Source: Favolaschia claudopus
Lineage: Eukaryota; Basidiomycota; Agaricomycetes; Agaricales; Mycenaceae
Assembly: GCA_037176885.1 (NCBI GenBank)
Contig: JAWWNJ010000289.1
Location: 1 to 64,000 of the forward strand
Direction: 5' to 3'
Length of the DNA stretch: 64,000 bases
Positions 45,586 to 57,359 of the stretch are shown piece by piece. The notes under the pieces were generated by a model that saw only the letters and a list, made by a program, of their open reading frames with translations, was not told the origin of the DNA and did not search any database. Numbering within the stretch: position 1 is the stretch's first letter; each line of letters starts with the position of its first letter. Both the position numbers and the translations under genes were made by a program.

Positions 45586-47143
45586 CCACGTGCCGGATCC
45601 GGGTGACGTCTATCTTACGCGAATGTGACGCGTCACTGAGTTACTGAGTTGATGGGGATTCTTGGACGCGTCACGCGTCATTTCTGTCCCGTTCTCCCTA
45701 CAACTTGCGGGGTTTGTAGGAAGGAGGTAGACGCGTAGATTTGTGTTTTTACTTCGTCCAAAACGGCCGCTTGGTTGGCAAGAAAATTCTCATGCTTCGG
45801 GGAAGCTGGCGGAAATTGGGTTCGCTAAATTCGTGTATTATACTACAAAATCTATACCATTCGATTCTCCTTTCAAAAAGACGCATTCTCAATATGTTTT
45901 TATGGCGGTCCGTCCAGAAATGAGCTCAGACAAAAGGATATGGTGCTGCATACCAACAAAGGGTGATTTATTACGTAGTCTCAACATTTCTGCAAACAGC
46001 AATAATTTACGCCATGCTCCAAGAGGTGTGCGAAATCCCGCCAGGTTTATACAGGTTCATAAATTATTGGGGCTACCTCTAGGATGTTCTCTACGTTGCC
46101 GATGTACATACTTCCTGCATCCAATGCAATCCCTGCTCCCACTCCCAGTAATCCTGGCGGAGTCATTGCTCGCGCGATACTTCATTTTCAGCTTCGCTTC
46201 CGAGCTCTTCGTCTCCCAGTTCCGTCGATTTTATCACCGACATCGACGACTCGGCTAGGGAGTCATCGAGCATTTCATGGCGAGGGAGTTGGTGAGGAAG
46301 ACGAACCCGATAACGATGAGCTTGACGGCGAGGGTCAGCCTAAGCGCGTCCATAAGCGGAAGCTGCAAGAGGTGGAAGATCGTGGGATAACATATGTAAG
46401 AGACCCTCCCCCCCCCAGTGTCCGAGGGTATCTTTGGAAGGCACCGAACTTTCCTAAGGTAGGCCTCATTAAGCTCAGGCCACAAAACATTAGGGTAAAA
46501 AGTGGGACCTAGAAACGCTGTAGGATGATATCGCGTCGAAATGCTGTGCTCACCATATCGCTGGGACTGACCATAGGCCCTATGTGTGAGGTTTGGTGTC
46601 CGTGAATTCTTTGCACCTTTCTATATCGCGTCGAAATGCTGTGCTCACTTATGTTTTGTGACTGTGCTTCATTCATGTTAATTTAGATCTATGAGAGGCG
46701 GACATAGTTCTGTGCGGGTGAGGAGAAAGCAGCCGGGGTATATAGTAACCGGCTGGCTCCTGGAAGGGATGCACGCGGGGGACCATTCGTCTGAGACCCT
46801 CGTGACACTGTGACTCGCCAAAATTTTCGTCGTTTTTGGGGCTTGTGACAAGTGGCAAAACGAATTGAAGGAAATACTACAGTATGCAACACATATGTAT
46901 TTACTTAATGGGTGGGGCGGCCGGTGGCCCGAGAGCCTCCAGTTTCTTACTTAAGCTGTGAACCTCTCTAATTTTTTTTTTTAAAAAAAAAGTTCCCAAG
47001 ACCTCAAAATCGCAAACAGAGTAAGTTGATTTTTCAAACCTTCAGGATTTGGCGGGTGGCTGTGCAAACGTAATGCTTATGTAAGAGTGCCGAATTGGGG
47101 TGACGTCTATCTTATCTCTCTCTCTTTCTCCCTGGTGCTCACG
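45586..47143. other. No firmly supported gene; coding-like acidic remnant near 46270-46400
   Basis: A plus-strand piece near 46285-46396 (GEEDEPDNDELDGEGQPKRV) has the acidic-then-basic composition of the protein at 47144. It may be a remnant of a similar gene, but frames around it are broken. A T12/A9 palindromic homopolymer lies at about 46971-46991. Confidence 0.3.
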
Positions 47144-47495
47144 ATGGCAACAAAGCGCAGGCCAAAGCACGATGGCCCTGGGCGTCCTCCGAAAAAGCCT
47201 AAATCTTCCAAGTCTGCACCATCTTCAGAGCCTGCACCAGCTCCTAGTACTAAACTCACACTAAAACTGCGTTCCCGAAAAGCTTCCTCTACCCCCAGCA
47301 GCGGCGACATCACCATATCTGATGAAAGCTCTGGTACCAACGACGATGATCTTTCTCTTGTTCAAGCTGCTACTCAAGGACTTCTGGGTCTTGCTGCCGG
47401 AAATAGTAGGAAAGGTCGAGAACAGGAGGATGAAGATAGCGAAGCGAACGATGATGACTCCAGTGATGATGATGAGGAGGAGGAGGATGATTTTC
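47144..47495 (+). CDS. Acidic nuclear-type protein, N-terminal part; cut by a Copia insertion
   Basis: The frame starts at an ATG at 47144 (MATKRRPKHDGPGRPPKKPK), which contains an AT-hook-like GRPPKKPK core. It continues with Ser/Pro-rich residues (LKLRSRKASSTPSSGDITIS), LSLVQAATQGLLGLAAGNSR and a run of Asp/Glu (DDDSSDDDEEEEDDF). A splice donor gtatgt follows near 47496, with an acceptor near 47521. Shortly after, at about 47535, the sequence changes to the inverted integrase end of a Copia element. The layout resembles the second genes of Plavaka/KDZ-type transposons, which also begin basic, then acidic. The host or transposon origin cannot be decided here; the rest of the gene is not seen beyond the Copia block. 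Confidence 0.5.
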
Positions 47496-47536
47496 GTATG
47501 TCTCTTCTCCCTCCTTCCCAGTCATACTGTCTTATC

Positions 47537-48400
47537 TCAAGGAATTCCAGCTATTACCTTGAAATTCATTGTTCCCGTTGGCGCTGCTTCCGACACGACC
47601 ACGCATGGTGCACGAGGAGGTACCGGATTGGCAGCTGGAGGCGTAGAAGTGGAGGAAGGAGGGCTGTAATCATCATCATCAGCTTCGGTGGAAGACGATT
47701 TGAGAGAAGAATATTTGTATGAGTGTATCTCCCCCTCAGCCCGAAATTCCCCACAGTTCGAGTTGTCGTCAAATTTGATATGAGGCGACGACCCGAAGGT
47801 ACGCTTTGAGGGGCGATAAACCTTCCAAGCCTTGCGATCATCCGGGTACCCAACAATACGAAGGTCGAGAGCACTGTGTGGGTTACGGTTTTTGACATAG
47901 ACCATGCAATTGCTGGCCTCAGCCCACATGCTAAGCGGCAGGTCGGAGTCGATGAGGACGGTGCGAATATCGGCAACACCGTTCTGTTCAGGAGTACGCG
48001 GAGCGCTGACTTTTAGCTGAATACCGCGTGCCTTCAAGAACCGCCTGAGGTCTTCGTTGATAAATTCACCCCCATTATCGACGTGCCAGACCTTAAGCTT
48101 GCGACCTGTCTCGCGCTCGGCCATCTCCAACCACTCCTTGAATGCGGCTACTGCATCGCTCTTGTGACGCAGGTAAAACATCCAAATCCAGCGGGAGCAG
48201 TCATCAGTGAAAGCGAGGGCATACTTCGATCCGCTCAGAGTACGGACGGGAGCAGTCCAAAGATCCGAATGAACGTGATCGAGAATTTGTTCGGCGTTTT
48301 CCTCTTCCGACGGAGGAAAAGAGGCACGAGTCATCTTGCCCTCCATGCAAGATTGACATACCGGCGGCTCAGCATTGAGTTCCGCCGTAGATAGTTTCAC
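47537..48400 (-). pseudogene. Copia integrase (truncated)
   Basis: The frame carries the Copia integrase core. It begins with a zinc-binding end (RLGHLGYPALRAL just upstream, then PPVCQSCMEGK) and continues HSDLWTAP, VWHVDNGGEFIN and APRTPEQNGVAD. These supply the two Asp and the Glu of the DDE triad. The region after VADIRTVLIDSDLPLSMWAE through YVKNRNPHSAL fits the usual C-terminal part, although residues around NGVAD suggest a small deletion. The frame ends at the junction near 47537 with sequence from the acidic-protein gene, so the pol polyprotein does not continue into reverse transcriptase. Integrase would insert the element's DNA into the genome; this copy has lost its context. Confidence 0.9.
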
Positions 48401-48439
48401 ACCTGCAATGTGACCCTTCCAAACGAGAGCGCGCAGCGC

Positions 48440-49250
48440 AGGATAGCCTAGATGCCCTAGACGCTGACGAGAGAGGCGGTCAGAATAACCTTCTCGGACG
48501 AAATAAGGTTGCGGATGAGCTTGCCACTGTCACCCTTCTCAAAAGTAACACAGTGTCCACCGCCGAAGACGGTGTAACAGTCCGCCTGATCAAGCCGCGA
48601 TACTGATATAAGCGTCGGCTGAGAGTCAGGATGCTTCACCGCGACCCTCGATTTTCCTCGAACCGTTGCCGAACCCGCTGATATTTCCGGATACGGCTTG
48701 GGCGTAAGAAACGAAGTCGCGTCGAACGGAGTGAATGTGTGTCGATGTACCGGAATCGATGATGGTAGACGCACCCGCTGTACGTGCACTGTACGCGGAG
48801 TTGTTGGTCTGGGAGGATGACGTCGGAGGTGTAGCCGGAATGCTCTCATCACGCAGGGAGTAAGAGGAGAAGTCGGCCACGGAGGCCATTAAGCATTTCT
48901 CGAAGCGTACATTGTTGGATTTTTCGTCTCCCCCTCCATCCGTATTGTGGGCCTTCTCCTTGCCCTTACCCCTCTTCCCCTTCTTTTTATGCTGCTGCTG
49001 CTTCGGGCCCTGACCGGCCTTACCGCCACCCGGTTGCCAGCAGTCGTCCGCGATATGACCTTCATGCTTGCAGTTACGACAGAGGTTCGTACCGCGAGCG
49101 ATGGCAGCGAACGCTGCGAGGGCAGACTCCTGCGACTGACCCTCGGTCTTCGGGGACTTCCTGGGGCGACGGGAATCAAGGACTCCCTGGATTGTAGAGA
49201 CCAGGTAGTCTCGGATACCCAGACGTTCCTCCGCAGTTCGAGAGGGCGAG
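48440..49250 (-). pseudogene. Copia Gag C-terminus and protease (frameshifted)
   Basis: The minus strand reads EERLGIRDYLVSTIQGVLDS, then the CCHC knuckle CRNCKHEGHIADDC (CX2CX4HX4C), a Lys/Gly-rich linker (KKKGKRGKGKEKAH), and MASVADFSSYSLRDESI. The retropepsin motif STIIDSGTSTHIHS follows, with DSG as the catalytic triplet, and then VRRDFVSY. The frame changes twice between Gag and the integrase zinc finger. Only about 250 bases separate the Gag part from the LTR, too few for a complete Gag, so the N-terminal Gag has been deleted. Confidence 0.82.
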
Positions 49251-49502
49251 ATTAGATATATCGGAGCTACTTCCTAATCTGTAATTTCAATGACAGGTTT
49301 TGGCGTTTGATTGATTTTGAGGGTGATCGGACCAAGGGCGTAGGAACGTCTGGGCCACTTCCATTGGAGCATCTACCATAACCCACTTCGCGTCCACTTC
49401 GACCATGCCTCCGGAGGGTGGCGACGGTTACCCCGCCCCCTGCGAGCACTCTCAACATCTCGGAATTATGGATTAGGAAAGAGCTCCGGGCTCTGCGTAA
49501 AC

Positions 49503-49782
49503 TGATAGAATACAAGTAAGTATGTATTAACTCAGTCGTGGAGGAAACGACTCGTGTATTATATACCTGATAGAATACAGTAAGTATAAACTACCAGGAG
49601 AATCAGTAAGCTGTAAGGACAGTAGATACGAGTGCACATACCTCAGTCGTGGAGGAAACGACTGAGGAATGTGACGGTGACACAAAGCTACATAAGGAAT
49701 GTGTGACGCGTAACGGAACGGATTGCGAGTTGGAGAATGTAAGGTATGTACGGTAAATGGAAGAGAAATAAATACTTCAACA
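49503..49782 (-). repeat. Copia LTR with polypurine tract, about 280 bp
   Basis: On the minus strand the LTR starts TGTTGAAGTATTTATTTC at 49782, directly after the purine-rich GAGGGGGAG (the polypurine tract, which overlaps the stop of RNase H). It probably ends TGTATTCTATCA at 49503. Inside, the word CTCAGTCGTGG-AGGAAACGACT (a hairpin) occurs twice, as does TGATAGAATACA. The LTR thus contains an internal duplication like that of the block at 29206-29460. Confidence 0.7.
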
Positions 49783-49789
49783 CTCCCCC

Positions 49790-50720
49790 TCAACGAGCAT
49801 CCGGTCGGGGAGCCATGCCCAACATTTTGACGAGAGTCTTGTGGCGTGGTGCCGACAATGGTCTCGTGAATAAGTCGGCAACATTCACTTCCGTAGGGAC
49901 GTAAACAGGGACGATGCAGCGATGGAGGACTGCTTCACGGATCCACCAGATGGCAATGTGGACGTGCTTCGTTCGAGCGGTGACTTCATCAGTATTGACA
50001 ATCATCCGGATGGTGGAAGTATTGTCGATAGAAAGGGAAGTCGGTCCGGGGAAAAGTAAGAAACCAAGCTCGAACAGAAGAGAGCGGAGCCACATGATTT
50101 CACGCCCGACGTGTGTGCCAGCGTAGAGCTCGGCTTCGCCAGTCGAAAGAGCCGTGGAGGTTTGCTTCTTCGCTGACCAAGCGATTAAGCTGGATCCGAT
50201 GAAGACAGCATACCCAGAAATGGATCGGGCGTGATCCTTTGAGTTTGCCCAATCTGAATCGCTGAAAGCGTGAAGGGTAAGGTCTTCATTGCCGCCTAGA
50301 ACAAGGACAGAGTCGCGTGTGGTTTTGAGGTACGCGAGGATCCGTTTAACGGCTTCCCAATGAGCTTCACCGGGGTTGGAGCTAAATTGCGATACGGACT
50401 GGACTGCCTTTGTGATGTCTGGACGGCATTGAACAGCGGTATGCATAAGGGAACCAACGGCGTGCTGGTAGGGTACGTTGGCCATGCGCTGGAGTTCTTC
50501 CGAAGTCTGAGGAGATTTGAGACTTGGAAAGCGGAGCGGCCGACGTGTTGACTGGCGAGTATACGGGCCGTGCATCCTCCATGCGATACCGAGCCACAAT
50601 CGAGTCAATATAGAAACGATGAGACAAGGAGATGGTGCGGTTCGCACGATCATGCAGGATTTCGAGGCCAAGAATGGATTTTGACTCTCCCAAGTCCTTG
50701 ATTTGGCAGTAACCCTAGGA
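49790..50720 (-). pseudogene. Copia reverse transcriptase C-terminus and RNase H
   Basis: The piece opens near 50715 with GYCQIKDLGESKSILGLEIL and RTISLSHRFYIDSIVARY, the palm/thumb end of Copia reverse transcriptase. It changes frame near 50540 and continues NVPYQHAVGSLMHTAVQCRP and LAYLKTTRDSVLVLGG. The RNase H residues follow: AFSDSDWANSKDHARSISGY, STGEAELYAG and SIDNTSTI, which supply the Asp-Glu-Asp set. It ends HVGREIMWLRSLLF, EVNVADLFTRPL and LVKMLGM. The catalytic YVDD region of reverse transcriptase is absent. The stop overlaps the polypurine tract before the LTR, so this is a genuine 3' end of the element. Confidence 0.88.
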
Positions 50721-53700
50721 GCTTCGATTAAGCAATCGACCTGTAGACCGAAATCCGTATTTAGATTAATCCGTGTGCTGGGTGGGTAGCGTCTGAACAA
50801 TGGGGTGAAAAGACCGATTAATCAGACTGTGCGGTTCAAACAGTTCAACGAATCAAACCGATTAACTCGAGAGCATGTTCAAACACTAAACTACGACTAT
50901 TGAACAACTGTTCAAACTGCGGATCAAACAGAACTGCGATTAAACCAGGCAGATTAAACAGACGATTAAACGGATAATATTACATACAAAAAGGCAGACA
51001 TCGGGGATGGAACATACAACTCCGTAGTTGTTAGAAAGCACATTATACCACTCTACAAATGCAGGAGTTACTGACAACATGATAACGGATCAAAACAAAC
51101 CAGCAACCAACGAGTGAACAGTAATTACCTGTCATTCAGCCAGTTTGAATACATTCGAACAAATGTTCAATGGGGTCCGATTGATCGGCAGAATTAAACA
51201 ACAGCTACCTCTGAGACACATTCTGCATACATAGATCCAGTTCTCTTTCTTTTACCGGAAATTATCTGCCCAGAGCCCGAAACCGGTTCTTCCTCCAATT
51301 GTCTAAGCCAAAATTCTCGAACTAAGGCTGTTGCATTTCTGTCAGGCATATTAGACGGTATTTAGAAGGCTGTAAAAGTTTACAAACCCCATTTCATTGT
51401 GAGAAATCCACGTATTTCTTGATTCGGGATAATTCTTCCACTTGACCCGATACTGGAGTACTCGGTGTGACCAAAAGTAACCGGAATCGGAAATTGCGTG
51501 TTTTCAACGAGATTTTGTGGGTAACTGCCGGGCAAATTGACCCTATTGGCAGTGTGTGAACATATGCCATTGCATATGGTGGGGGACGTGACTTCATGTC
51601 ATACCGGAATTTTTGGAATTTTGACCTGAAACCTGGCCAGATCAACTCGAAATACCCAAGAGTGGGTGTTTTCCGAAATTTTGGACCGTGGGAACTTTTT
51701 GATGGGAAATGGCCAAATTTTTGCCGGAGAAACAGGTTTTCAAGGGGGGGGAAGTACCCTTGAGGTAAAACTTGGGAGAGCTTTTGAGTTCTATAGAGGG
51801 TTTCGGTGACCTCCGATCACCGATCGCTCCGGTCACCTCCCGATTAGGCAACGGGTCACTCAGATTTCAAACTCCGCTGGCTGGATGCCGAACCTTTTTG
51901 GCGGGTAGGTCACTCAAACTCTCTGCCTTTCTCGATCATTGATCTAGCTGGGTCACCACATTCTGGGTAGCTAAGTCACCCTTTCTAGCTTCCTGCTATG
52001 GAAACCCGCGCCCACGGTTCAACTTTCTATTCCATTTATAGTAATAATGTTCAACTTTGGTTCAAACGTCCCGTTCCTGTTTAGCCCTAGTACTAGTGAA
52101 AATCCCGTAGAGTCGAAGTGAAATCAATTCAAACCAAGGTACGCACCACGCACCCTCTCGTCTCACTGGCACTCTATTTGGTAATCATTCCATACTTCTT
52201 CCCGTTCACCCCCGGACTCCACTCATCGTGTTAATCCATTTGCATGAGAAGACTATTTGGTTATTTATTTTCACTCGTCTTCACCGATGCGCGCTCATGA
52301 CGAGATATCCATTGCATTTTTTCGACAAAACTTGATTGTGTTGTGTATTCATTCATTTGTGCAGTGAACTATCTGAATACAGAGGTACGTTGTACCGGTT
52401 CACATAGATATATCTCCACTCTAGCCTATTCACCTCGACGAGGTCGGTCGGGTGGGGTCGGGCAGCATTTTTGTTCCCATCTAAACACATTTTTTCTCGA
52501 CCGAGATCAGAACCTCCATATAGTGGAAATAGAGATGTGGTCGGGGACTAGGGGACTAGGTGTCATCAGATTCATTCTATATTACCCATTGAATCGAAGC
52601 TGACTTGATTTTCTCTTTCATTAGGTTCGTCTTCAAAAAAGTTCAAATGCCGACCTACAAGGAGATGCACCCTTCCGTGCGCCGATTTCCTTCCGTGCGC
52701 CGATTTATGATTCTTCCAAATTGCTTTCGTTTCGTTTGAAATGTGACGCTGAGTTGAATTCGAGTGCCGTTCCATTCGCGAAGATATGGTCTTGATTTCC
52801 TCATATTCACTTATCATTAACTCGGCAACAGGTGTGTTTTCGCGTCCCTGATACCTCAAGTGAGTGAAATTCCTCGCGTTGACTGGTACTCATTGGCTCG
52901 TGGCTTTCAATCAATTTATTGAATATCTACGCGTATACGGACCCTGTACCTGCATCGCTTTCGTTGTTTCCACAATTTCGATGCTAACTTGCAGGTGTAT
53001 AGTGTCGAAACGGCGCGTTTGATGGCACAAGGCGGATGTTGGGCATTGTCGGGTGGAGATCGCGCCGCGCGGTGGAGGACAAGTACTGTACTACTGCGGG
53101 AACGTACGTGTTTGACAATCTGTTCAGTGTTGATTTGAAGACTGAATCACCTTTGTTTTCGTAGACCGAGTCAACGATGGACGGATCAGAACTACGGAGT
53201 CGAGGGCTTTGAAGAAACGCAGAGACGAAGCCGCGTATGAGGACGCAAGCACCGGCAGAGATTCGGAATTCAAGTCATCTTCCCTCAAGTAGCGCGTGTG
53301 GACGGCGGCGGTAGCGTCAGTGCCAAGAGAGGACGAAGGCGAGAGTAGGAAGGCTGGGATGGACGTGTGGCGGAAGTAGTCGGGCAGTCGGGCGTACCAT
53401 ATAGTCGGTCAGAAGGAGGCAGAAAAAAGAGATATGTGACACACGCTGGGCCGCTGAATCAACCGGAATTTCCACTCGCCGAGGCGGATATTGCTTGGGG
53501 TAGCTAGGACTCGGAGTGAATAGCAATTGCGACTAAAATGGGTCGCCTGAACGTTGACCGCTCGATGTACAAGTCAATGGTAGCTGCGATGAAAAAACAG
53601 AAGATTTTGACGTCAGCAAGGCGAAATTTACCGCGTCCAACTCTCAGACAGCCAATAGCACTGACCAGTGATAGACGTGGAAAGCAGCGCCAAACGAATC

Positions 53701-54586
53701 AGCCCTGCCGAGCATTACAACGAGGCTGAGCGAGCAAGTCGAGGGCGGAGTTGGGGCGGAGACGAGGTTGAAGAAGCGTTGCTCCATTCGGAACAGGCCT
53801 TCGAAGCCCACGCTGTCGTCCCTGCCCCGGCCAAATTTACTCAGCGCTCAACCAGGAGCAAACCAGGAGTCAACCTTGACGACGGTCGGAACGTATTGCG
53901 CATGAAATGGCTGAAAAAGAGAGGTGTTGCGAGTGTGTGCCTAATAAGGAAAACTACTGGATTTTCCTGCGCCTCAACGAAGTCACCGAGTTGGGTGACC
54001 TGACAAGGCGATCAACTGATAGGTCACCCAATTTGGGTGACTTGCTCTTTTGAAATACCACTGGGGTCTCCTCGATCTCCAGTAGCTCTTATATGTTTGT
54101 TTTGGACCCAATACTCAAATCACTACTTTTTGGGGGCATATTGGGTATTGATGGGCCATCACATTGCCCCCTGCAGCGCCATTTTAATTTCCGCTTTAGG
54201 ATGGCCAAATTTGTGGTCAAAATCACGAAAGTCAATGGGGAATAAATCTGCTCCATACAATCTCTTCTACTCTTCAAAAGGAAGCCATTTATGCAATATC
54301 AAGAAATTTGGTTGACTGTCACACGAGTTATTAGCGTCACAATGTCCACCATGAAAGTTTGTCACGAAGTCACGTCCTCCACCATACGAAGCAGGCAAAC
54401 GGTTGCATAGTCTCTTTGTCCTATTATTACACATTCTTTTATGTATGCTTTGAGGCGGGAAATTAGTGTGCCGAGTTGCCTCTCTCACTGAACAACGGGA
54501 AACACCTGGCAACCTTAGATATAGGATTTGTAGACTCTTGGAATACTAAGCACTTTTCTGAGGTACTTACTGGCCTGACATTTCAG
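50721..54586. other. No supported gene; several simple or shared repeats
   Basis: From 50800 to 51190 the words GATTAA and TTCAAAC recur in a degenerate pattern. The transposon-end motif TACTCGGTGTGACCAAAAGT lies at 51459. GGTCAC/GGTGAC words cluster at about 51800-51990 and again at 53985-54045. CTTCCGTGCGCCGATTT is tandemly duplicated at about 52672-52706. I see no convincing coding exon. Confidence 0.4.
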
Positions 54587-55108
54587 TAGGGTGCTGTTTA
54601 TAATTCCCGGGCCAATTATAAACGGTTTTTTAATTTTCGTTTTTAAACAGGGTGTTTATAAACCGGTTTATAAACAGACCCTCCAAATAGGCCAAAAAGC
54701 TGTCTTTTCGCTTGTTTACTCCATTTTTCACCTCCAAAAGTGTCCCTGAGCTCAATCACCATTGATGACAGGGTCAACACCTCATTTTGCCTCCAGTTTA
54801 GAAGGCTTTGCTTTGGCATGCCCATTTCGGGTGTATTGTTGCCATCACAGGCTGGATGATCGACAGGCCGGCAACCTCCGAAGCCTAATTTGATGCACAC
54901 AACTTTGAATCAAACTAAAGCTCCTGCATACTCACAAATGGGGTGGAAAAATATGCTGATACTCAACCCAGAAATGTGTGCTTGGACAGTGGGAGACACA
55001 GCCACAATGAATTAAAAACCGGGGGTTCTGGTCAAACCATTAAAAACCCGGTTTATAAACCGGTGTTTAAAACAATGTTTATTAACCGGACTAATAAACA
55101 GCACCCTA
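54587..55108. mobile_element. Non-autonomous hAT-type element (MITE), 522 bp, with 8-bp target duplication
   Basis: The ends TAGGGTGCTGTTTATAAT (left) and, in reverse, TAGGGTGCTGTTTATTAG (right) are inverted repeats. The flanks CATTTCAG at 54579-54586 and 55109-55116 are identical 8-bp duplications. Close to both ends the word ACCGGTTTATAAACCGG recurs and makes nested palindromes. The interior has no supported protein. It belongs to a different family from the MITE at 19227. Confidence 0.9.
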
Positions 55109-55304
55109 CATTTCAGCATCTCTCCTTCAGAGAGCGCAAACATGTCCAAATTGGCCCAATTTCAAAGATTGATTCACCAACTTGAAACAAAACAGTATAT
55201 ACCATGCCCATACCATGGAAGTCGTAGAAAACATAATTTAGAGGAGCCCTGTATTACTTAAAGTACTTTGAGTTTCGAAATTCCTCTCTAAAAAGCGAAA
55301 TTTC

Positions 55305-55328
55305 GGTTACTTTTGGTCGCACCGAGTA
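55305..55328 (-). repeat. Transposon-end motif CACCGAGTA
   Basis: GGTTACTTTTGGTCGCACCG, ending AGTA, is the inverse of TACTCGGTGTGACCAAAAGT at 51459-51482 and close to 6628-6651. It is probably a conserved terminus of one small DNA-transposon family; a partner end for this copy was not identified. Confidence 0.45.
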
Positions 55329-55670
55329 TATTCTGAGAACCAAATGAATTGGTTGATGATCAAATCTAATAGTTCATATCTTAGATCTCTTGGACTTTCG
55401 TGCATCTCGAATGGCTTCGACCTCGAATGACTCGTTGCTAGGGACAAGAGGTTGCCCCTGCTTGCGGATCTCTGGGGTGAAAGATTTTGTTTTACCCCTG
55501 CTTGTAATATATTCACTCTCAAGGTAATGGAGATTCAGCTGACTTACTTCTGTCTTGCAGGCATCTTCGGTGCAAGTTGATGTAGAGACGTGGCAGATCA
55601 CGTTTGCCGGCCATAGTTGATGCCGGCCCCACGTCACGTCACATCAGTCACACTCTTGCTTCTCGCTACC

Positions 55671-56927
55671 ATGTCGGAGTCGCAATCTGGATCATCCGGA
55701 GAAGATATCTCGGATGAAGAACTCAAGGATACATTGAAGGTCAGTCAGAGAACATTGTTTGAGTAGAATGACTCACTTGTTCCAGGTTATCAACAAACTT
55801 CACAAGTCAAAAGGGGCTCGGAAGAATCAGAAGCTAGCGGCAGAGGATCTCGAAACTCTGAAAAGCGGTGTTCTTCCAGATGATTTGCCTCCCGATAAGG
55901 CTAAAGTCTACAGATCAGAAGCCGAGGATTGCGAACTGGATACCGAAGACCTAGAGCAGATTATCTCTCAGGTCGAAGCTGGGAAATCGATTCCAAAATC
56001 GAAGTTGCCCATGCTGCGAGCTGCCGCGGGTGGCCACGATGGACCACATATTCCGAATGAATCGGAGTATCCCGGTGATCATGCGGCGTGGTTGCGGCAC
56101 GTTGCACCCGGGGTGATTCCCCGCCTTAAATATGTTCCTGCCCCGGCAATCACCCGTTTTGCCTCCTGCGCGACCTCCTTGAGGCCATTGCCGTAGATGC
56201 CGAACACACGTCTGAATGGCTTGGTTCGCCGGATGTGGTGAAGCTTCTCAAACTTGTTGGAAACACAAATTCACTCGCAGTTTGTTACATTGTATTTTGT
56301 TCTATCCATTGCGTTACTAATATGTTTCAGGTTTTCCAGAAGCCATTCATGTTTGCGGCCAATGACCGCACAAAGAGGGTCTACAACCAGGCATCGTTTG
56401 CGCCGTTTGGCAGCATCCAAGACTTCTTCAATTTTCGGCCCAGTGGCGTGTCTATCACAGTTGGACTGGCAATTGTCTGGACCGAACCTTATGTGAAGCA
56501 GAATCTCGCAACATGGATGGATCAGTTTTTGCACGCAAATGTTCTTGTCATTATCCACCCTCCCCCGAGGACCAGAGGGAAACATCTTTTGGTATTCGAC
56601 CCAAATATCTCTGCCGATCAATCCGCCCTTCTGCCACGCATGGTCAACCTCATTATCGGCTCTCCCACCAACTTCGCATCCAAATGGGTGAATGCCCCAC
56701 GTTCGACTTTCAACTCCAGTGGAAATTGCCTTCAATTTGCTTTTGAATTCATGCTCGAGGTTATGATTCGGGGGGAAATGGGCCTGGGTGTAAGGGGAGA
56801 AGGGCCCAGGAGCCAAGTCGATAACAAACTTGGGGATCAGAGATCCCCAGTGAAGTACTTATATACAAGAGGTGACGTAAGATATGACATAAGTGAGCAC
56901 ACAGCGAGACAAAGAACTTCTGCCTAA
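55671..56927 (+). pseudogene. Uncharacterised multi-exon gene, frameshifted
   Basis: An ATG at 55671 starts MSESQSGSSGEDISDEELKD, an acidic/Ser-rich opening. It is followed by an intron at 55740-55786 and then VINKLHKSKGARKNQKLAAE, a Lys-rich helical part. LEQIISQVEAGKSIPKSKLP and HIPNESEYPGDHAAWLRHVA follow. Near 56135 the frame shifts by one to HPFCLLRDLLEAIAVDAEHT. After an intron ending at about 56331 it reads VFQKPFMFAANDRTKRVYNQ, FGSIQDFFNFRPSGVSITVG, NVLVIIHPPPRTRGKHLLVF and FNSSGNCLQFAFEFMLEVM. The last part recalls a protease-like fold with a late Cys (GNCLQFAFEFML), but no catalytic set is evident, so I do not name it. It lies just upstream of the KDZ fragment in the same direction and may belong to that element. 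Confidence 0.5.
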
Positions 56928-57359
56928 GTCAGAAGATGTCATAGCTGTGGAATCCCCTGACACTGGGAATACAGCGGGATGGGTCGGGAAATTTTACGGG
57001 TATTGATAGAGGATTCTCGCTGTTCAATTGATAGAATCTTGTATTGGCGGGATGAATCAGACAGCGAATTGCGGGATGGATGGCTGAAATGTATCTCACT
57101 CGTATTTTTGACATCCGGCTTCTTTGTAGCTATAGGTCGTATTGAACAAACAAGCCCGACACTCTCTTTCCCAATCGAGCAACTTGTACAAAGATCAGTG
57201 TGTTTCTCAAGAATTTGATGATAAGTTGGGCCAAAAGTTGAATATCAGTGACATCAGAGTCGGTTGTGTCTGCCATTCGAGTCTAGGCTTCCCTGAAATC
57301 TTACTTTGCAGAAAACAATGAGCTGAACAATCTCTTTCCTAATTGAGCGACTGCAACAG

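Larger units (their letters stand above)
47537..50720 (-). mobile_element. Copia retrotransposon in permuted order
   Basis: Read on the minus strand, the order is C-terminal reverse transcriptase and RNase H (50720-49790), polypurine tract, one LTR (49782-49503), Gag zinc knuckle and protease (49250-48440), then integrase (48400-47537). A normal Copia element reads LTR, Gag, PR, IN, RT, RNase H, LTR. Here the RNase H end precedes the only LTR and the Gag end follows it, and most of RT is missing. It looks like a one-LTR circle opened inside pol, or the junction of two elements sharing an LTR with outer parts lost. Confidence 0.8.

Noticed and set aside
51459..55328. One 3.9-kb transposon bounded by inverted TACTCGGTG...AAAAGTAACC ends
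   Set aside because: The similarity is limited to the outer 25 bases, no matching target duplication is visible, and another copy of the motif at 6628 stands alone. Separate small elements are more likely.
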